A DNA stretch of 64,000 nt, taken from contig NZ_JAIZDA010000006.1 in NCBI RefSeq assembly GCF_020404405.1, forward strand, positions 124,001 to 188,000, in the 5' to 3' direction. The notes beneath the pieces were generated by a model. That model saw only the letters and a program-made list of their open reading frames with translations. It had not been told where the DNA came from and did not search any database. Both the position numbers and the translations under genes were made by a program. This document shows, piece after piece, positions 16,968 through 26,500 of this stretch; within the stretch, counting starts at the first letter, position 1; every line of letters starts with the position of its first letter. This DNA is from Novosphingobium sp. FKTRR1 (GTDB lineage Bacteria > Pseudomonadota > Alphaproteobacteria > Sphingomonadales > Sphingomonadaceae).

Positions 16968-17037
16968 ACTTTTGGGGCCTGATTTTTGGGGCCTGATTTT
17001 TTGGGCCTGAACTTTTGGGCCTGAACTTTTGGGCGGG
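16963..17037 (+). repeat. Tandem array anchored at the hisF stop codon
   Basis: CCTGA starts at 16963, 16978, 16992, 17006 and 17020, so five units with spacing 15, 14, 14 and 14. The unit is about CCTGA(AC/TT)TTTTGGG(G). The first unit contains the hisF stop codon. Since 14 is not a multiple of three, TGA is presented in different frames. No hairpin typical of a terminator is seen. Confidence 0.85.
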
Positions 17038-17163
17038 AGTCCCGAAATCGGTCGCTTTGCTCAACCGAATGGTTAGTGGGCGTTAATCGATACCGTGGTA
17101 TTGAAACGCATTCGGTGGCGGGGGCCACTCGCCGCCAATTGAGCGGCACTTTCTGACGGGACT

Positions 17164-17349
17164 TTGTTCTTGCAACGCTTGCTGGCCGCCATTTCACTCC
17201 CCTGCGTGATCGCCATGGCCACGATGCCGGTTTCGGCTTTGGCGGGGACGGGCGGCATCACCATCGACGAACCGACCAATCTGGCTTTGCTGGCACTTGG
17301 TTTCATCGGCCTGATCATCGGTCGCCGCGCAGCCCGCCGCAAGGATTGA
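17164..17349 (+). CDS. Minimal PEP-CTERM-like small exported protein
   Basis: A predicted 61-residue protein. It has a hydrophobic signal (RLLAAISLPCVIAMATMPVSALAG), then about ten residues (GTGGITID). It ends with EPTNLALLALGFIGLIIGRR plus a basic tail, the layout of a PEP-CTERM sorting domain: Pro motif, transmembrane helix, Arg cluster. Almost no cargo lies between signal and anchor. No ATG precedes the signal; the TTG at 17164 or 17170 must serve after the in-frame stop at 17140. It sits between hisF and hisE. Function unknown; the PEP motif reads DEPTN rather than VPEP. Confidence 0.6.
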   Translation: MFLQRLLAAISLPCVIAMATMPVSALAGTGGITIDEPTNLALLALGFIGLIIGRRAARRKD

Positions 17350-17420
17350 GCGGGATACGGGCGACGGCCTGAAGCGGACGCTTGACCCGGCGCGCACGGC
17401 GCTCCATTGCCGCGTGGCCC

Positions 17421-17744
17421 ATGGACAGCGCCACCATCCTTGCCCGCCTTGAAGCCATCATCGCCGCACGCCGTGCCGGTGATCCCGATGCGAGCTATGT
17501 CGCCCGCCTGAACGCCAAAGGCATCGGCAAGATCGCGCAGAAAGTGGGCGAAGAGGCAACCGAGGTGGTCATCGCCGCGCTGACCGGTACCGCGCAGGAT
17601 CTGGTCGGTGAATCGGCCGATCTGTTGTTCCATTTGCTGGTCCTGCTGGGCGCCCGTGAGGTGCCGGTGCAGGCCGTGCTGGATGAGCTGCAGCGTCGTG
17701 AGGGCACCTCTGGGATTGCCGAAAAGGCCAGCAGGAGTTCGTGA
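17421..17744 (+). CDS. hisE: Phosphoribosyl-ATP pyrophosphohydrolase
   Basis: Second step of histidine synthesis; an all-alpha MazG-like enzyme of 107 residues. KGIGKIAQKVGEEATEVVIAA and ESADLLFHLLVLL are the family's metal-binding helices, with the EEATE and ESADL acidic residues. The ATG at 17421 gives the usual N-terminus; an upstream GTG/TTG extension is not conserved. The HIT gene starts two bases after the stop. Confidence 0.93.
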   Translation: MDSATILARLEAIIAARRAGDPDASYVARLNAKGIGKIAQKVGEEATEVVIAALTGTAQDLVGESADLLFHLLVLLGAREVPVQAVLDELQRREGTSGIAEKASRSS

Positions 17745-17746
17745 CA

Positions 17747-18124
17747 ATGGCGGTCGATGCCACGCTTCCCTATGACGATCAGAACATCTTTGCCCGAATC
17801 CTGCGCGGGGAGATCCCGGCGCGCAAGGTGTTCGAGGACGACTGGGCGCTGGCCTTCCACGACATCAACCCGCAGTCGCCCACGCACATTCTGGTCATTC
17901 CCAAGGGTGCTTATGTAAGCTGGGACGACTTTTCCGCCCGCGCTAGCGAGCCTGAGATTTCAGGCTTCGTCCGTGCGGTCGGCCATGTCGCGCGTGAGGC
18001 CGGGCTTGTCGCGCCGGGCTATCGCCTGCTCGCCAACACCGGGCTCGACAGCCATCAGGAAGTGCCGCATTTGCACGTCCACGTCTTTGCCGGGCGGCCG
18101 CTTGGGCCCTTGCTCGCCCGCTGA
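17747..18124 (+). CDS. HIT-family nucleotide hydrolase (HinT-like)
   Basis: A 125-residue histidine-triad protein. The active motif is HLHVHVF (residues 108-114) after NTGLDSHQEVP. The N-terminal FARILRGEIPARKVFED is typical of HinT/PKCI-type proteins, which hydrolyse adenosine phosphoramidates. The ATG at 17747 has AGGAG nine bases upstream. It directly follows hisE, an arrangement common in alphaproteobacteria. Confidence 0.93.
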   Translation: MAVDATLPYDDQNIFARILRGEIPARKVFEDDWALAFHDINPQSPTHILVIPKGAYVSWDDFSARASEPEISGFVRAVGHVAREAGLVAPGYRLLANTGLDSHQEVPHLHVHVFAGRPLGPLLAR

Positions 18125-18160
18125 TCTACCAAGAAGGGCTGCGCAATCGTTAACGCATCC

Positions 18161-18189
18161 TTGCCCCGACGCCGCGTGGCGGGTTACTA
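18161..18189 (+). promoter_or_regulatory. tol-pal promoter candidate
   Basis: TTGCCC (18161-18166), 17 bases, TTACTA (18184-18189). Transcription would begin around 18196, only a few bases before the ybgC ATG at 18202. Assigned by eye. Confidence 0.4.
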
Positions 18190-18201
18190 GGGGCCTGACC
18201 C

Positions 18202-18683
18202 ATGATTTCGCCCGAACCGCCCTCTGGCCGCTTTGACGGCGCGCGCCACCTCTTTGCCGTGCGTGTCTATTTCGAGGACACCGATCTTTCGGGCGTGGTT
18301 TATCATGCCAATTACTTGCGCTGGTTCGAACGCGCCCGCTCCGACATGCTGCGGCTGATCGGGATCGAGCAGCGTGCCGCGCACGATGCCGGCGAAGGGG
18401 CCTATGCCGTCACGGATATGGGCTTGCGCTATCACCGCCCGGCTCGGCTTGACGATGTGGTGCTGATCGAAAGCCGCGTCGAAGCGGTCACCCCCGCCAC
18501 CTGCCGCCTGCTTCAGCAGGCGTTCAGGGGCACAGAGCTTTTGTGCGCGGCGACAGTCCGCGTCGCATTCGTCGCACCTTCCGGTCGGGCACGGCGTCAG
18601 CCACCCGCCTGGCTGGCCGCGATCCAGTCCGTCCACGAGCCCGTCACCGCTGATGGTGCGGGCCATGCGTTGAAAGGCCCCGC

Positions 18684-18687
<4 letters not shown>
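18202..18687 (+). CDS. ybgC: Tol-Pal associated acyl-CoA thioesterase
   Basis: A hotdog-fold thioesterase of 161 residues, first gene of the tol-pal operon. VRVYFEDTDLSGVVYHANYL holds the catalytic Asp of the 4-hydroxybenzoyl-CoA thioesterase type. RWFERARSDMLRLIGI follows. The C-terminus carries a Pro/Ala-rich extension after residue 130. It overlaps tolQ by four bases. Confidence 0.93.
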
Positions 18688-19385
<698 letters not shown>

Positions 19386-19389
19386 GGCA

Positions 19390-19845
<456 letters not shown>

Positions 19846-19849
19846 CCGC

Positions 19850-20866
19850 ATGGCAACGCGCGCCGACATCGACGATACCCGTAGCGGGCTGACCGGCGAA
19901 GAAGCGCTGGCGCTGGTGCTGGCGGTGGCGGCGCATGTCGCGCTGCTGGCGGCGTTCACGCTTGCCCCGCCGGGCCGGTCGGTGCAGCCGCCGCCCGAAC
20001 GGATGACCGTAACGTTCGCCGATACCGTGGCCGACCGGTCGCTGTCCCCCGACCCGCAGGCACAGCCAGCGCCCGATGTGGCGCCCGAACTGGGCGAGCC
20101 GGAGCCGCAGCCCGAGCCTCAGGCGGAACCGGCAAAACCCGAACCGGCAAAGCCGCAGCCACCCCAACCTGCTCCGGCAAAGCCTGTACCGCCCAAGCCG
20201 GTTCCGCCGAAACCTGCGCCACCCAAGCCGGTTCCGCCCAAGCCTCAGCCAGCGCCGCCCAAGCCTCAAGCCGCACCAGCCAAGCCAGTGCCGCCCAAGC
20301 CAGCGCCGCCCAAGCCACAAGCTGCGCCTGCCAAGCCTTCACCCGCGAAGCCACAGGCCGCACCAGCCAAGCCTGCGCCGGCCAAGTCGCAATCCGCCGC
20401 GCAGTCAGCCGCGCGTCCTGCGGACGATCGCACGCGGCGGCGCACCACCTTGCCGACCGGAGGCAGCCGGATCGGCGACGATTTCCTGCACGGCATCGCG
20501 TCATCGAGCAATCCGGGGACCGCGCGCACGCCGCCTGCCGACGCGGTCGGTCCGGCGCCGGTCGCCGCGCTGCGCAGCGCGGTGTCGCGGCAGATCAAGC
20601 CGCGCTGGGCCGCGCCGCAGGGCGTCGACACCGACAAGCTGGTCACGGTGCTGGCGTGGAGCCTCAATCCCGATGGCTCGCTGGCGGGCAGGCCCGTCGT
20701 CGTGTCACAAAGCGGCATTACCGACGAGAACCGCGCGCAGGCGCAGCGCCATGCCGAACAGGCGATCCGCGCCGTGCAACTGGCCGCTCCGTTCGATCTG
20801 CCGCCGCAATTTTACGCCAGTTGGAAACGCGTTGAGTTCCGCTTTGACAGGAAGTTGTCGCAATGA
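19850..20866 (+). CDS. tolA: Tol-Pal system protein TolA
   Basis: A 338-residue inner-membrane protein spanning the periplasm. One transmembrane helix (ALALVLAVAAHVALLAAFTL, near residues 20-40) is followed by a long Pro/Lys/Ala-rich region (about residues 60-185) built from PKPxPPKP and AAPAKP repeats. A C-terminal TonB/TolA-like domain has SRQIKPRWAAPQGVD and VRFRFD-like strands. The Pro-rich rod replaces the helical domain of enteric TolA, as is usual in sphingomonads. Overlaps tolB by four bases. Confidence 0.92.
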   Translation: MATRADIDDTRSGLTGEEALALVLAVAAHVALLAAFTLAPPGRSVQPPPERMTVTFADTVADRSLSPDPQAQPAPDVAPELGEPEPQPEPQAEPAKPEPAKPQPPQPAPAKPVPPKPVPPKPAPPKPVPPKPQPAPPKPQAAPAKPVPPKPAPPKPQAAPAKPSPAKPQAAPAKPAPAKSQSAAQSAARPADDRTRRRTTLPTGGSRIGDDFLHGIASSSNPGTARTPPADAVGPAPVAALRSAVSRQIKPRWAAPQGVDTDKLVTVLAWSLNPDGSLAGRPVVVSQSGITDENRAQAQRHAEQAIRAVQLAAPFDLPPQFYASWKRVEFRFDRKLSQ

Positions 20867-22272
20867 AGACCTGCAAGCTCGTGCTGTTGCTCGCTGCCGC
20901 GCTGCCCGCGCTGGCGCTGTCCGTCGTCAGCGTTCAGGCGCAGCAGCAGTTGTTGCCGGGATCAAATGCCAAGCCGGCAGAACCTGGCAAGCCTGCCGAG
21001 GACACCGTGCTGACCGGATCGGTCACCGATGAAAGCGAATGGCAGGATCTGGGCGTGGCGATACCGGGTTTTTCCACCGATCGCCCGGTATCCACCGCGG
21101 CCGAGGGCGGCAGCACCGATGTGCTGGGCAAGAACCTTGCGCGCGTGGTGTTCAACGATCTGAAGAACAACGGGCTGTTCAAGCCGACCGGGCCCGACCA
21201 GTTGCCGGGGATCGCCTATGCCGAAGTTGCTGCACCTGCGTTCCAGGGCTGGCGTGCGCGCAATGCCGAAATGCTGGTGCAAGGCTTCGTCAAGGCCGCC
21301 GATGACGGGCGGTTGACGGTTGGTTGCTATCTTTACGACGTGGCGCTGGGTCAGGAACTGGCGCGGCAGGGCTATGTCGTGCGACCCGACGAATGGCGCC
21401 GCGCCGCGCACAAGTGCGCCGACATGGTCTATTCGCGGTTGTCGGGGGAAAGCCCCTTCTTCGACAGCAAGATCGCCTATATCGCCGAGACCGGGCCCAA
21501 GGATCATCGCCGCAAGCAGTTGGCGATCATGGATTCGGACGGGGCCAACCACCGCTTCATCACCAACGGGCAGGCGACTGCGCTGACCCCGCGCTATTCG
21601 CCCGATTACAGCCGGATTGCCTATCTCAGCTATCTGAACGGCAACCCGCGCATCTATGTCTATGACATCGGCACCGGCCAGCAGCATCTGGTGACGCAGG
21701 CCAAGGGGCCGACGTTTGCCCCGCGCTGGTCGCCCGATGGCAAGTACATCCTCTATTCGATGGCGATTGCGGGCAATACCGACATCTATCGCGTTCCGGC
21801 GAGCGGCGGCGAATCGGTGCGGCTGACCAACACCACCGGCATCAACGTCGGCGGCAGCTATTCGCCCGACGGCAGCAAGATCGTGTTCGAAAGCGACCGT
21901 TCCGGATCGCAACAGGTCTATGTGATGAACGCCGATGGCACCAACCAGCAGCGTATCAGCTTTTTCGGCGCGCGCGCGGCCACGCCCGAATGGAGCCCGC
22001 GCGGCGACCAGATCGCGTTCACCTATCTTGGCGGCAATTTCCGCATTGCGGTGATGAACCCGCAAGGTGGCGGTTTGCGTTTCCTGACAGACAGTTGGCA
22101 GGATGAAGCGCCGTCCTGGTCGCCCAACGGACGGATCATCCAGTTCTTCCGCACCGAAAGGGGCAGTGGTCGCACCGCGATCTGGCAGGTAGATCTGACC
22201 GGACGCAACGAACGCAAGTTGAAAACGCCGGTCGACGCCTCCGATCCCGCATGGGGACCGGTGCTGCCCTGA
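20863..22272 (+). CDS. tolB: Tol-Pal system periplasmic beta-propeller
   Basis: A 469-residue periplasmic protein with signal peptide (residues 1-27, cut near VQAQ). It has an N-terminal alpha/beta domain and a six-bladed propeller with repeated (Y)SPDG(S/K) motifs: YSPDYSRIAYLS, WSPDGKYILYS, YSPDGSKIVFES, WSPRGDQIAFT, WSPNGRIIQF. It binds Pal and TolA. Confidence 0.96.
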   Translation: MKTCKLVLLLAAALPALALSVVSVQAQQQLLPGSNAKPAEPGKPAEDTVLTGSVTDESEWQDLGVAIPGFSTDRPVSTAAEGGSTDVLGKNLARVVFNDLKNNGLFKPTGPDQLPGIAYAEVAAPAFQGWRARNAEMLVQGFVKAADDGRLTVGCYLYDVALGQELARQGYVVRPDEWRRAAHKCADMVYSRLSGESPFFDSKIAYIAETGPKDHRRKQLAIMDSDGANHRFITNGQATALTPRYSPDYSRIAYLSYLNGNPRIYVYDIGTGQQHLVTQAKGPTFAPRWSPDGKYILYSMAIAGNTDIYRVPASGGESVRLTNTTGINVGGSYSPDGSKIVFESDRSGSQQVYVMNADGTNQQRISFFGARAATPEWSPRGDQIAFTYLGGNFRIAVMNPQGGGLRFLTDSWQDEAPSWSPNGRIIQFFRTERGSGRTAIWQVDLTGRNERKLKTPVDASDPAWGPVLP

Positions 22273-22359
22273 TCGAAACAAGACGCAGGACGGAATCGGT
22301 TGCGATTTTGTCTTGTGCAATGCACAATCTGTCGCAATCCCCGTCAAGGAGTACTGATC

Positions 22360-22878
22360 ATGCGCCGCCGGATCCTCTCCATCACTGTTCTGGCCTCAAG
22401 CCTTGCGCTCGCCGCCTGTGCCAGCACTCCTGCAGCCTTGCCGCCACAGCCTTCGGGCGCCACCACCAGCACGGCCGGTGCGCAATTGCCCGCGCCTTTG
22501 CCTGCCGGTCCGGTTCCGGGCAGTCAGGCCGATTTCCTCGCCTCGGTGCTGTCGGATACGATCCATTTCGACACCAACCTGTACACCATCGACGCCGAAA
22601 GCCAGGGCATCCTGCAAAGTCAGGCCCAGTGGCTGGCGCGCAATCCCGGCAAGTCGGTAACGCTGGAAGGCCATTGCGACGAGCGCGGCACCCGCGATTA
22701 CAACATCGCGCTGGGCGAACGCCGGGCCAACGCGGCCAAGAACTATCTGGTCAGCCTGGGCGTTTCCGGGTCGCGCGTCACCACCGTCAGCTATGGCAAG
22801 GAACGCCCGATCGCGCTTGGCTCGGATGAGGCAAGCTGGGCCAAGAACCGCCGCGCGGTGACGATCACCGTCCAGTAA
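22360..22878 (+). CDS. pal: Peptidoglycan-associated lipoprotein
   Basis: Outer-membrane lipoprotein of 172 residues. The lipobox LAAC gives the lipidated C20. The OmpA-like domain binds peptidoglycan through [20 protein letters not shown] and RRAVTITVQ. The ATG at 22360 is preceded by AAGGAG. It closes the tol-pal operon and is followed by a terminator. Confidence 0.97.
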   Translation: MRRRILSITVLASSLALAACASTPAALPPQPSGATTSTAGAQLPAPLPAGPVPGSQADFLASVLSDTIHFDTNLYTIDAESQGILQSQAQWLARNPGKSVTLEGHCDERGTRDYNIALGERRANAAKNYLVSLGVSGSRVTTVSYGKERPIALGSDEASWAKNRRAVTITVQ

Positions 22879-22902
22879 GCGCAGGCTTCTTGGCATGTAT
22901 GG

Positions 22903-22935
22903 CGGGCTCGGGGTGCAATGCTCCGGGCCCGTTTT
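22903..22935 (+). terminator. Rho-independent terminator after pal
   Basis: CGGGCTCGG (22903-22911) pairs with CCGGGCCCG (22923-22931), with one G-U pair, followed by TTTT. It lies 25 bases after the pal stop. Confidence 0.75.
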
Positions 22936-22995
22936 GCATGCGGGTTGCCGCATCGGCATCTTGACGTTGGGCGCAGGTTCGGGCTTTGCGGGTTC

Positions 22996-23529
22996 ATGGC
23001 GCGAAACGGGCGGACAAATGACTGGGGTTTCCCCCGCTGGCGCGGCTACGGCAGCTCGCGCGAGGCGGCGCAAGTGCGTCTGTGCGATCGGCATGGCTGC
23101 AACGAGCCGGGCAACTGTCCTGCGCCAAAATCGCCCAACAGCCCGGATCGCTGGTATTTCTGTCAGGCTCATGCCGCCGAATACAACGCGGGCTGGAACT
23201 ATTTCGAAGGGCTGGACAAGGAAGAGGCCGAACAGCGCGAGCAGGCCGAACGCGGCGAATCCTCGGGCTATCGTCAGGCGGCGTGGGCGGAATGGGGCGG
23301 ATCGGGCGACGGCACCCGCAGCCGTGACGAATTGCGCGCGCTTGAGGCTCTGGAACTCGAGCCCGACGCCGATTACGAGGCGGTGAAGCGGGCCTGGCGG
23401 ACCAAGGCCAAGCTGGTCCACCCGGATGTGCGCCCCGGCGACGCTGCTGCTGCCGCTGAATTCCTGAAGCTGCAGACCGCCTACGAAGTGCTGCGCGCGG
23501 CCGAGGAACGCCGGGAGTGGCGCGGGTAA
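22996..23529 (+). CDS. J-domain protein with N-terminal Cys/His segment
   Basis: A 177-residue protein. The C-terminal 65 residues form a J domain (ALEALELEPDADYEAVKRAW, then KLVHPDVRPGD with the HPD that stimulates DnaK-type ATPases). Residues 30-65 carry CDRHGCNEPGNC and FCQAHAAEYN, four Cys and two His that could bind a zinc ion. This order, a Cys/His segment before the J domain, is found in a family of alphaproteobacterial DnaJ-like proteins. Client and partner unknown. Start ATG 22996; a longer frame upstream overlaps the pal terminator. Confidence 0.85.
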   Translation: MARNGRTNDWGFPRWRGYGSSREAAQVRLCDRHGCNEPGNCPAPKSPNSPDRWYFCQAHAAEYNAGWNYFEGLDKEEAEQREQAERGESSGYRQAAWAEWGGSGDGTRSRDELRALEALELEPDADYEAVKRAWRTKAKLVHPDVRPGDAAAAAEFLKLQTAYEVLRAAEERREWRG

Positions 23530-23533
23530 GCGG

Positions 23534-24715
23534 CTATTCCGCCAGCGTTTCGTCCAGCAACTGCGCTACCCGCGCGTCGTCCGGAAAGCCCTCGGCCACC
23601 CAGCGCGATTCGACCGCGCGCAGGATGCGTGCAACTTCCGGTCCCGCACTGATCCCCCGCGCCACGATCTGTCCGCCCTTCAGCGGCAGACGCGGGATCG
23701 ACCAATCTTGCAGAGGCGCGATGGACTGGCCGAGAATGAGCAGGCGGTCGACGGCCTCGTCCCGCCCGATGTGGTAGGCGAGGGCGCGCGCGTCTGCGTC
23801 CGAGCCTGACCTTTGCGCCACGGCTGCCAGATGCTTGCGCTGCGCGGTGGACAGGCGCAGCCGCGCGGCGACTTGTTCGACCAGCGGCGGCTCGGCGGGA
23901 AGCAGGGCGGCAAAGCGGCGCAGTGCATCCGGCGCGACCGATTGCGCCCGTTCGGTGGTGATCAGCGGGGCGAGCGCTGAGGCGTCGGCCTCGGGCAGAA
24001 CTTGCGCCAAAATACCCAGTTCGGCCATGCGCCGCACCGTCGGGGCCGGATCGGGCAGGCCGAGCAGATTGAGCAGTTCGGCGGCAATTCGTTCGCGCGA
24101 GAGGCCCTTCATCCCCGCTGCCAGCGCCGCGCACGCCGCCTCTGCAGGCGCGTCCGCCGGATACCCGCCAAAGCGCGCCTGAAAGCGGAAGTAGCGCAGG
24201 ATGCGCAAGTAATCCTCACGGATGCGCTGCTCGGCATCGCCGATGAACCGCACGGTGCGGCTGCGCAGATCGTCCAGCCCACCGAACCAGTCGGACACCG
24301 CCAGCGTGCGCGGATCGGCATAGAGCGCGTTGATGGTGAAGTCGCGGCGAGCAGCGTCCTCCTGCCAGTCGGTGGCGAAGGCGACCGTGGCGTGGCGGCC
24401 ATCGGTCTCGACATCACGGCGCAGCGTGGTGATCTCGACGGGCCCCCCGGCCAGCACGGCGGTGACGGTGCCATGGGCGATGCCGGTGGGTACGGCCTTG
24501 ATCCCCGCTGCCTTGAGCGCGGCCAGCGTCTGCTCGGGCAGGCTTTGGGTTGCCATGTCGATGTCCTTGACCGGCTGCCCCAGCAAAGTGTCGCGCACGG
24601 CTCCACCCACCCAGCGGCAGGTGCCGGCACCCGCAGGGTCGAGCGCGACGACCAGAGCGGCCAGATCGTCACGCCGGGTCCACGGCGCTGCGGGCAGGCG
24701 GGTCGGCTCAGCCAT
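23534..24715 (-). CDS. cca: CCA tRNA nucleotidyltransferase
   Basis: Adds or repairs the 3' CCA end of tRNAs. Class II nucleotidyltransferase of 393 residues: RWVGGAVRDTLLGQPVKDIDMAT (G-x-x-R-D and catalytic D-x-D), RRDFTINALY, RFIGDAEQRIREDYLRILRYFRF. The ATG at 24715 overlaps the Nudix gene's end by eight bases. The second of three genes in a Nudix-cca-linked set: DUF1285, Nudix and cca overlap one another in a row. Confidence 0.94.
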   Translation of the reverse strand: MAEPTRLPAAPWTRRDDLAALVVALDPAGAGTCRWVGGAVRDTLLGQPVKDIDMATQSLPEQTLAALKAAGIKAVPTGIAHGTVTAVLAGGPVEITTLRRDVETDGRHATVAFATDWQEDAARRDFTINALYADPRTLAVSDWFGGLDDLRSRTVRFIGDAEQRIREDYLRILRYFRFQARFGGYPADAPAEAACAALAAGMKGLSRERIAAELLNLLGLPDPAPTVRRMAELGILAQVLPEADASALAPLITTERAQSVAPDALRRFAALLPAEPPLVEQVAARLRLSTAQRKHLAAVAQRSGSDADARALAYHIGRDEAVDRLLILGQSIAPLQDWSIPRLPLKGGQIVARGISAGPEVARILRAVESRWVAEGFPDDARVAQLLDETLAE

Positions 24716-25316
24716 GCCAGTCGATCCGCCGGGCAAGGTTGGCGATGATCCCGCCGGTCACACCCCAGATGCGGTGGCCAGACCACACGATCTCGACATA
24801 TTCGCGCCGTGCCCCGCGCCATTCGCCGCCTTTATAGACGATGTTGGCCGGATCGAGCAGGAAGCCGAGCGGTGGTTCGAACCACGAAGCGACTTCGCCC
24901 GGATTGGGGTCGATCACGGGCGTTTCGGGCACCAGCGCCAGCACCGGGGTGATGTCATAGCCCGAATAAGTGCGATAGCGGTCGGTCGCGCCGATCAGCC
25001 GCACACCTGCGGGGTCGAGGCCCAGCTCCTCATGCGCTTCACGCAGCGCGGCCTGTTCCGGGGTTTCGCCCGGCTCGAGCTTGCCACCGGGAAAGGCGGC
25101 CTGACCGGGGTGCGCGCGCATGTGTGCCGGGCGGTGGATCATCAGTACGCCGGGGCCGTCGGGATGGTCGGGACGGTGGGTGATCGCGATCAGCACTGCC
25201 GCCGGGCGCAGCGGCACCGCCGGATCGAACGCGTCGGATTCGTCCACCGCACCCGAAGGATCGGCATGGCCTTGCGCAAATAGCGCTTGCAGCCGGGCGA
25301 TCAGCGCATCGCTCAT
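24708..25316 (-). CDS. Nudix hydrolase, CoA pyrophosphatase (NudL) type
   Basis: A 202-residue Nudix protein. The Nudix box is GKLEPGETPEQAALREAHEE (GX5EX7REUXEEXGU), followed by LGLDP. MRAHPGQAAFPGG just before it matches the NudL/CoAse extension upstream of the box, so hydrolysis of coenzyme A derivatives is likely. It overlaps DUF1285 (ATGA) and cca. Confidence 0.9.
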   Translation of the reverse strand: MSDALIARLQALFAQGHADPSGAVDESDAFDPAVPLRPAAVLIAITHRPDHPDGPGVLMIHRPAHMRAHPGQAAFPGGKLEPGETPEQAALREAHEELGLDPAGVRLIGATDRYRTYSGYDITPVLALVPETPVIDPNPGEVASWFEPPLGFLLDPANIVYKGGEWRGARREYVEIVWSGHRIWGVTGGIIANLARRIDWHG

Positions 25317-25894
25317 GCGGCAGGTTCCGGCGGAGTGAGAGCAAAGCGCAGGCCCGCGCTTTCTACCGCAAGCGCCTCTGGCTCGGACACGGTCAAAGCG
25401 TGGTCGATCAACTGTCCGTACGTGCTGCGGTTGAGCCGCGCTTCGGTGCCATGGCGCACACCAAGGTAGAACGCGGGCAGATCCGCCGTTCCGGCCACGC
25501 GCAGCGGGTGGTCGGCATCGGCCAGCACGATGTCATCGGTGTTGAGCCGAAAGGCGAGCACCGCGCGGCCGTTATCGTCATGGCGCACCTGCATGTCGGT
25601 GGCGAGGAACCCGGCGTCGTCGACCGCGATCGCCAACCGTTGCGTCGGCGTCATCAGCCAGTGCCGGCCATCGGCATCGCGGATCAGCAGCGAGGCGAAA
25701 GCGCGCACCATGGCGGGACGCGAGATCAGGCCACCTTGATGGAACCAGCGCCCGTCGGCGGCGATGCGCATCTCGCTGTCGCCCGATGCCGCCGGGGCCC
25801 ATTGGTCGAGCGGCGGCAAGCGGCGGGCGGCAATGGCTTCGGCCAGTTGGCCAAGGCTTAGCGTGGCAAGTTCGGGGGGCGGTTCATAGGGCAT
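25313..25894 (-). CDS. DUF1285 family protein
   Basis: A 193-residue protein of a family with known fold but no known function. Typical features are MRIAADGRWFHQGGLISRPA, then WLMTPTQRLAIAVDDAGFLA, and the end YLGVRHGTEARLNRSTYGQL. It starts at the ATG at 25894 and is translationally coupled with the Nudix and cca genes, a common order in alphaproteobacteria. Confidence 0.85.
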   Translation of the reverse strand: MPYEPPPELATLSLGQLAEAIAARRLPPLDQWAPAASGDSEMRIAADGRWFHQGGLISRPAMVRAFASLLIRDADGRHWLMTPTQRLAIAVDDAGFLATDMQVRHDDNGRAVLAFRLNTDDIVLADADHPLRVAGTADLPAFYLGVRHGTEARLNRSTYGQLIDHALTVSEPEALAVESAGLRFALTPPEPAA

Positions 25895-25917
25895 TGATCA
25901 TGCCCTGCCAGAACCGT

Positions 25918-26427
25918 TCAGCCGCGCCAAGGCCCGAGCATGCCCTCTTGGGGCAGGACGGCCGGATTGGCGGTGCGACACAACAGCCGTTCGGGCGCCC
26001 AGGGGCCGGGAAGCGTCCAGCCTGCGGTGTGCGCGGCGGAAAAGCCGAAGAAGCGCTCGTAGTATTCCGGATCGCCGATCAGCACTTGCGGCAAGGGCGC
26101 GCGCGGGTCGATCACGGTCAGGCTGGCGGTCATGAGCGCCTGCCCATAGCCCAGCCCTTGCGCGTGGGGCAGCACCGCCACCGGACCGACCATGATCAAC
26201 GGATGCGCGCGGCCGGTCGGATCGGTCAGCGCGACCGGCCAGCACTGGATCGTGCCGGCCAGCATGTCGTCATCATCAAGCGCAGCGAACGAGAGCGCCT
26301 GCAGCCATTCGGTCCCTTCGCGCAGGCGATAGGCGGTGCGGGTGTGGCGCTCGGGCTCGAACGCGGTGTCGAGCACTTGCTCGACCAGCGCGGGGTCGAC
26401 GTCGGCGAGCGGAATGATCGTGGCCAC
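25918..26427 (-). CDS. GNAT family N-acetyltransferase
   Basis: A 169-residue acetyltransferase. The acetyl-CoA-binding loop is VAVLPHAQGLGYGQALMTA (Q-x-x-G-x-G near residues 90-95), after LIMVGPVAVLP. The C-terminal part VLIGDPEYYERFFGFSAA matches the YhbS/predicted-GNAT subgroup. Start is a GTG at 26427 with AAAGG about ten bases upstream; no ATG is nearby. Substrate unknown. Confidence 0.87.
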   Translation of the reverse strand: MATIIPLADVDPALVEQVLDTAFEPERHTRTAYRLREGTEWLQALSFAALDDDDMLAGTIQCWPVALTDPTGRAHPLIMVGPVAVLPHAQGLGYGQALMTASLTVIDPRAPLPQVLIGDPEYYERFFGFSAAHTAGWTLPGPWAPERLLCRTANPAVLPQEGMLGPWRG

Positions 26428-26500
26428 AGGGCACAGCCTTTACAGGACGGAACAACAAGGGCTTGGCCGATAGCCGGGGGGAGCCGTGTGGGCAAGCCGT

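Noticed and set aside
20100..20410. Dense CCAAGCC-type repeats that look like a tandem repeat array
   Set aside because: They encode the Pro/Lys/Ala-rich rod of TolA and are explained by the protein sequence.
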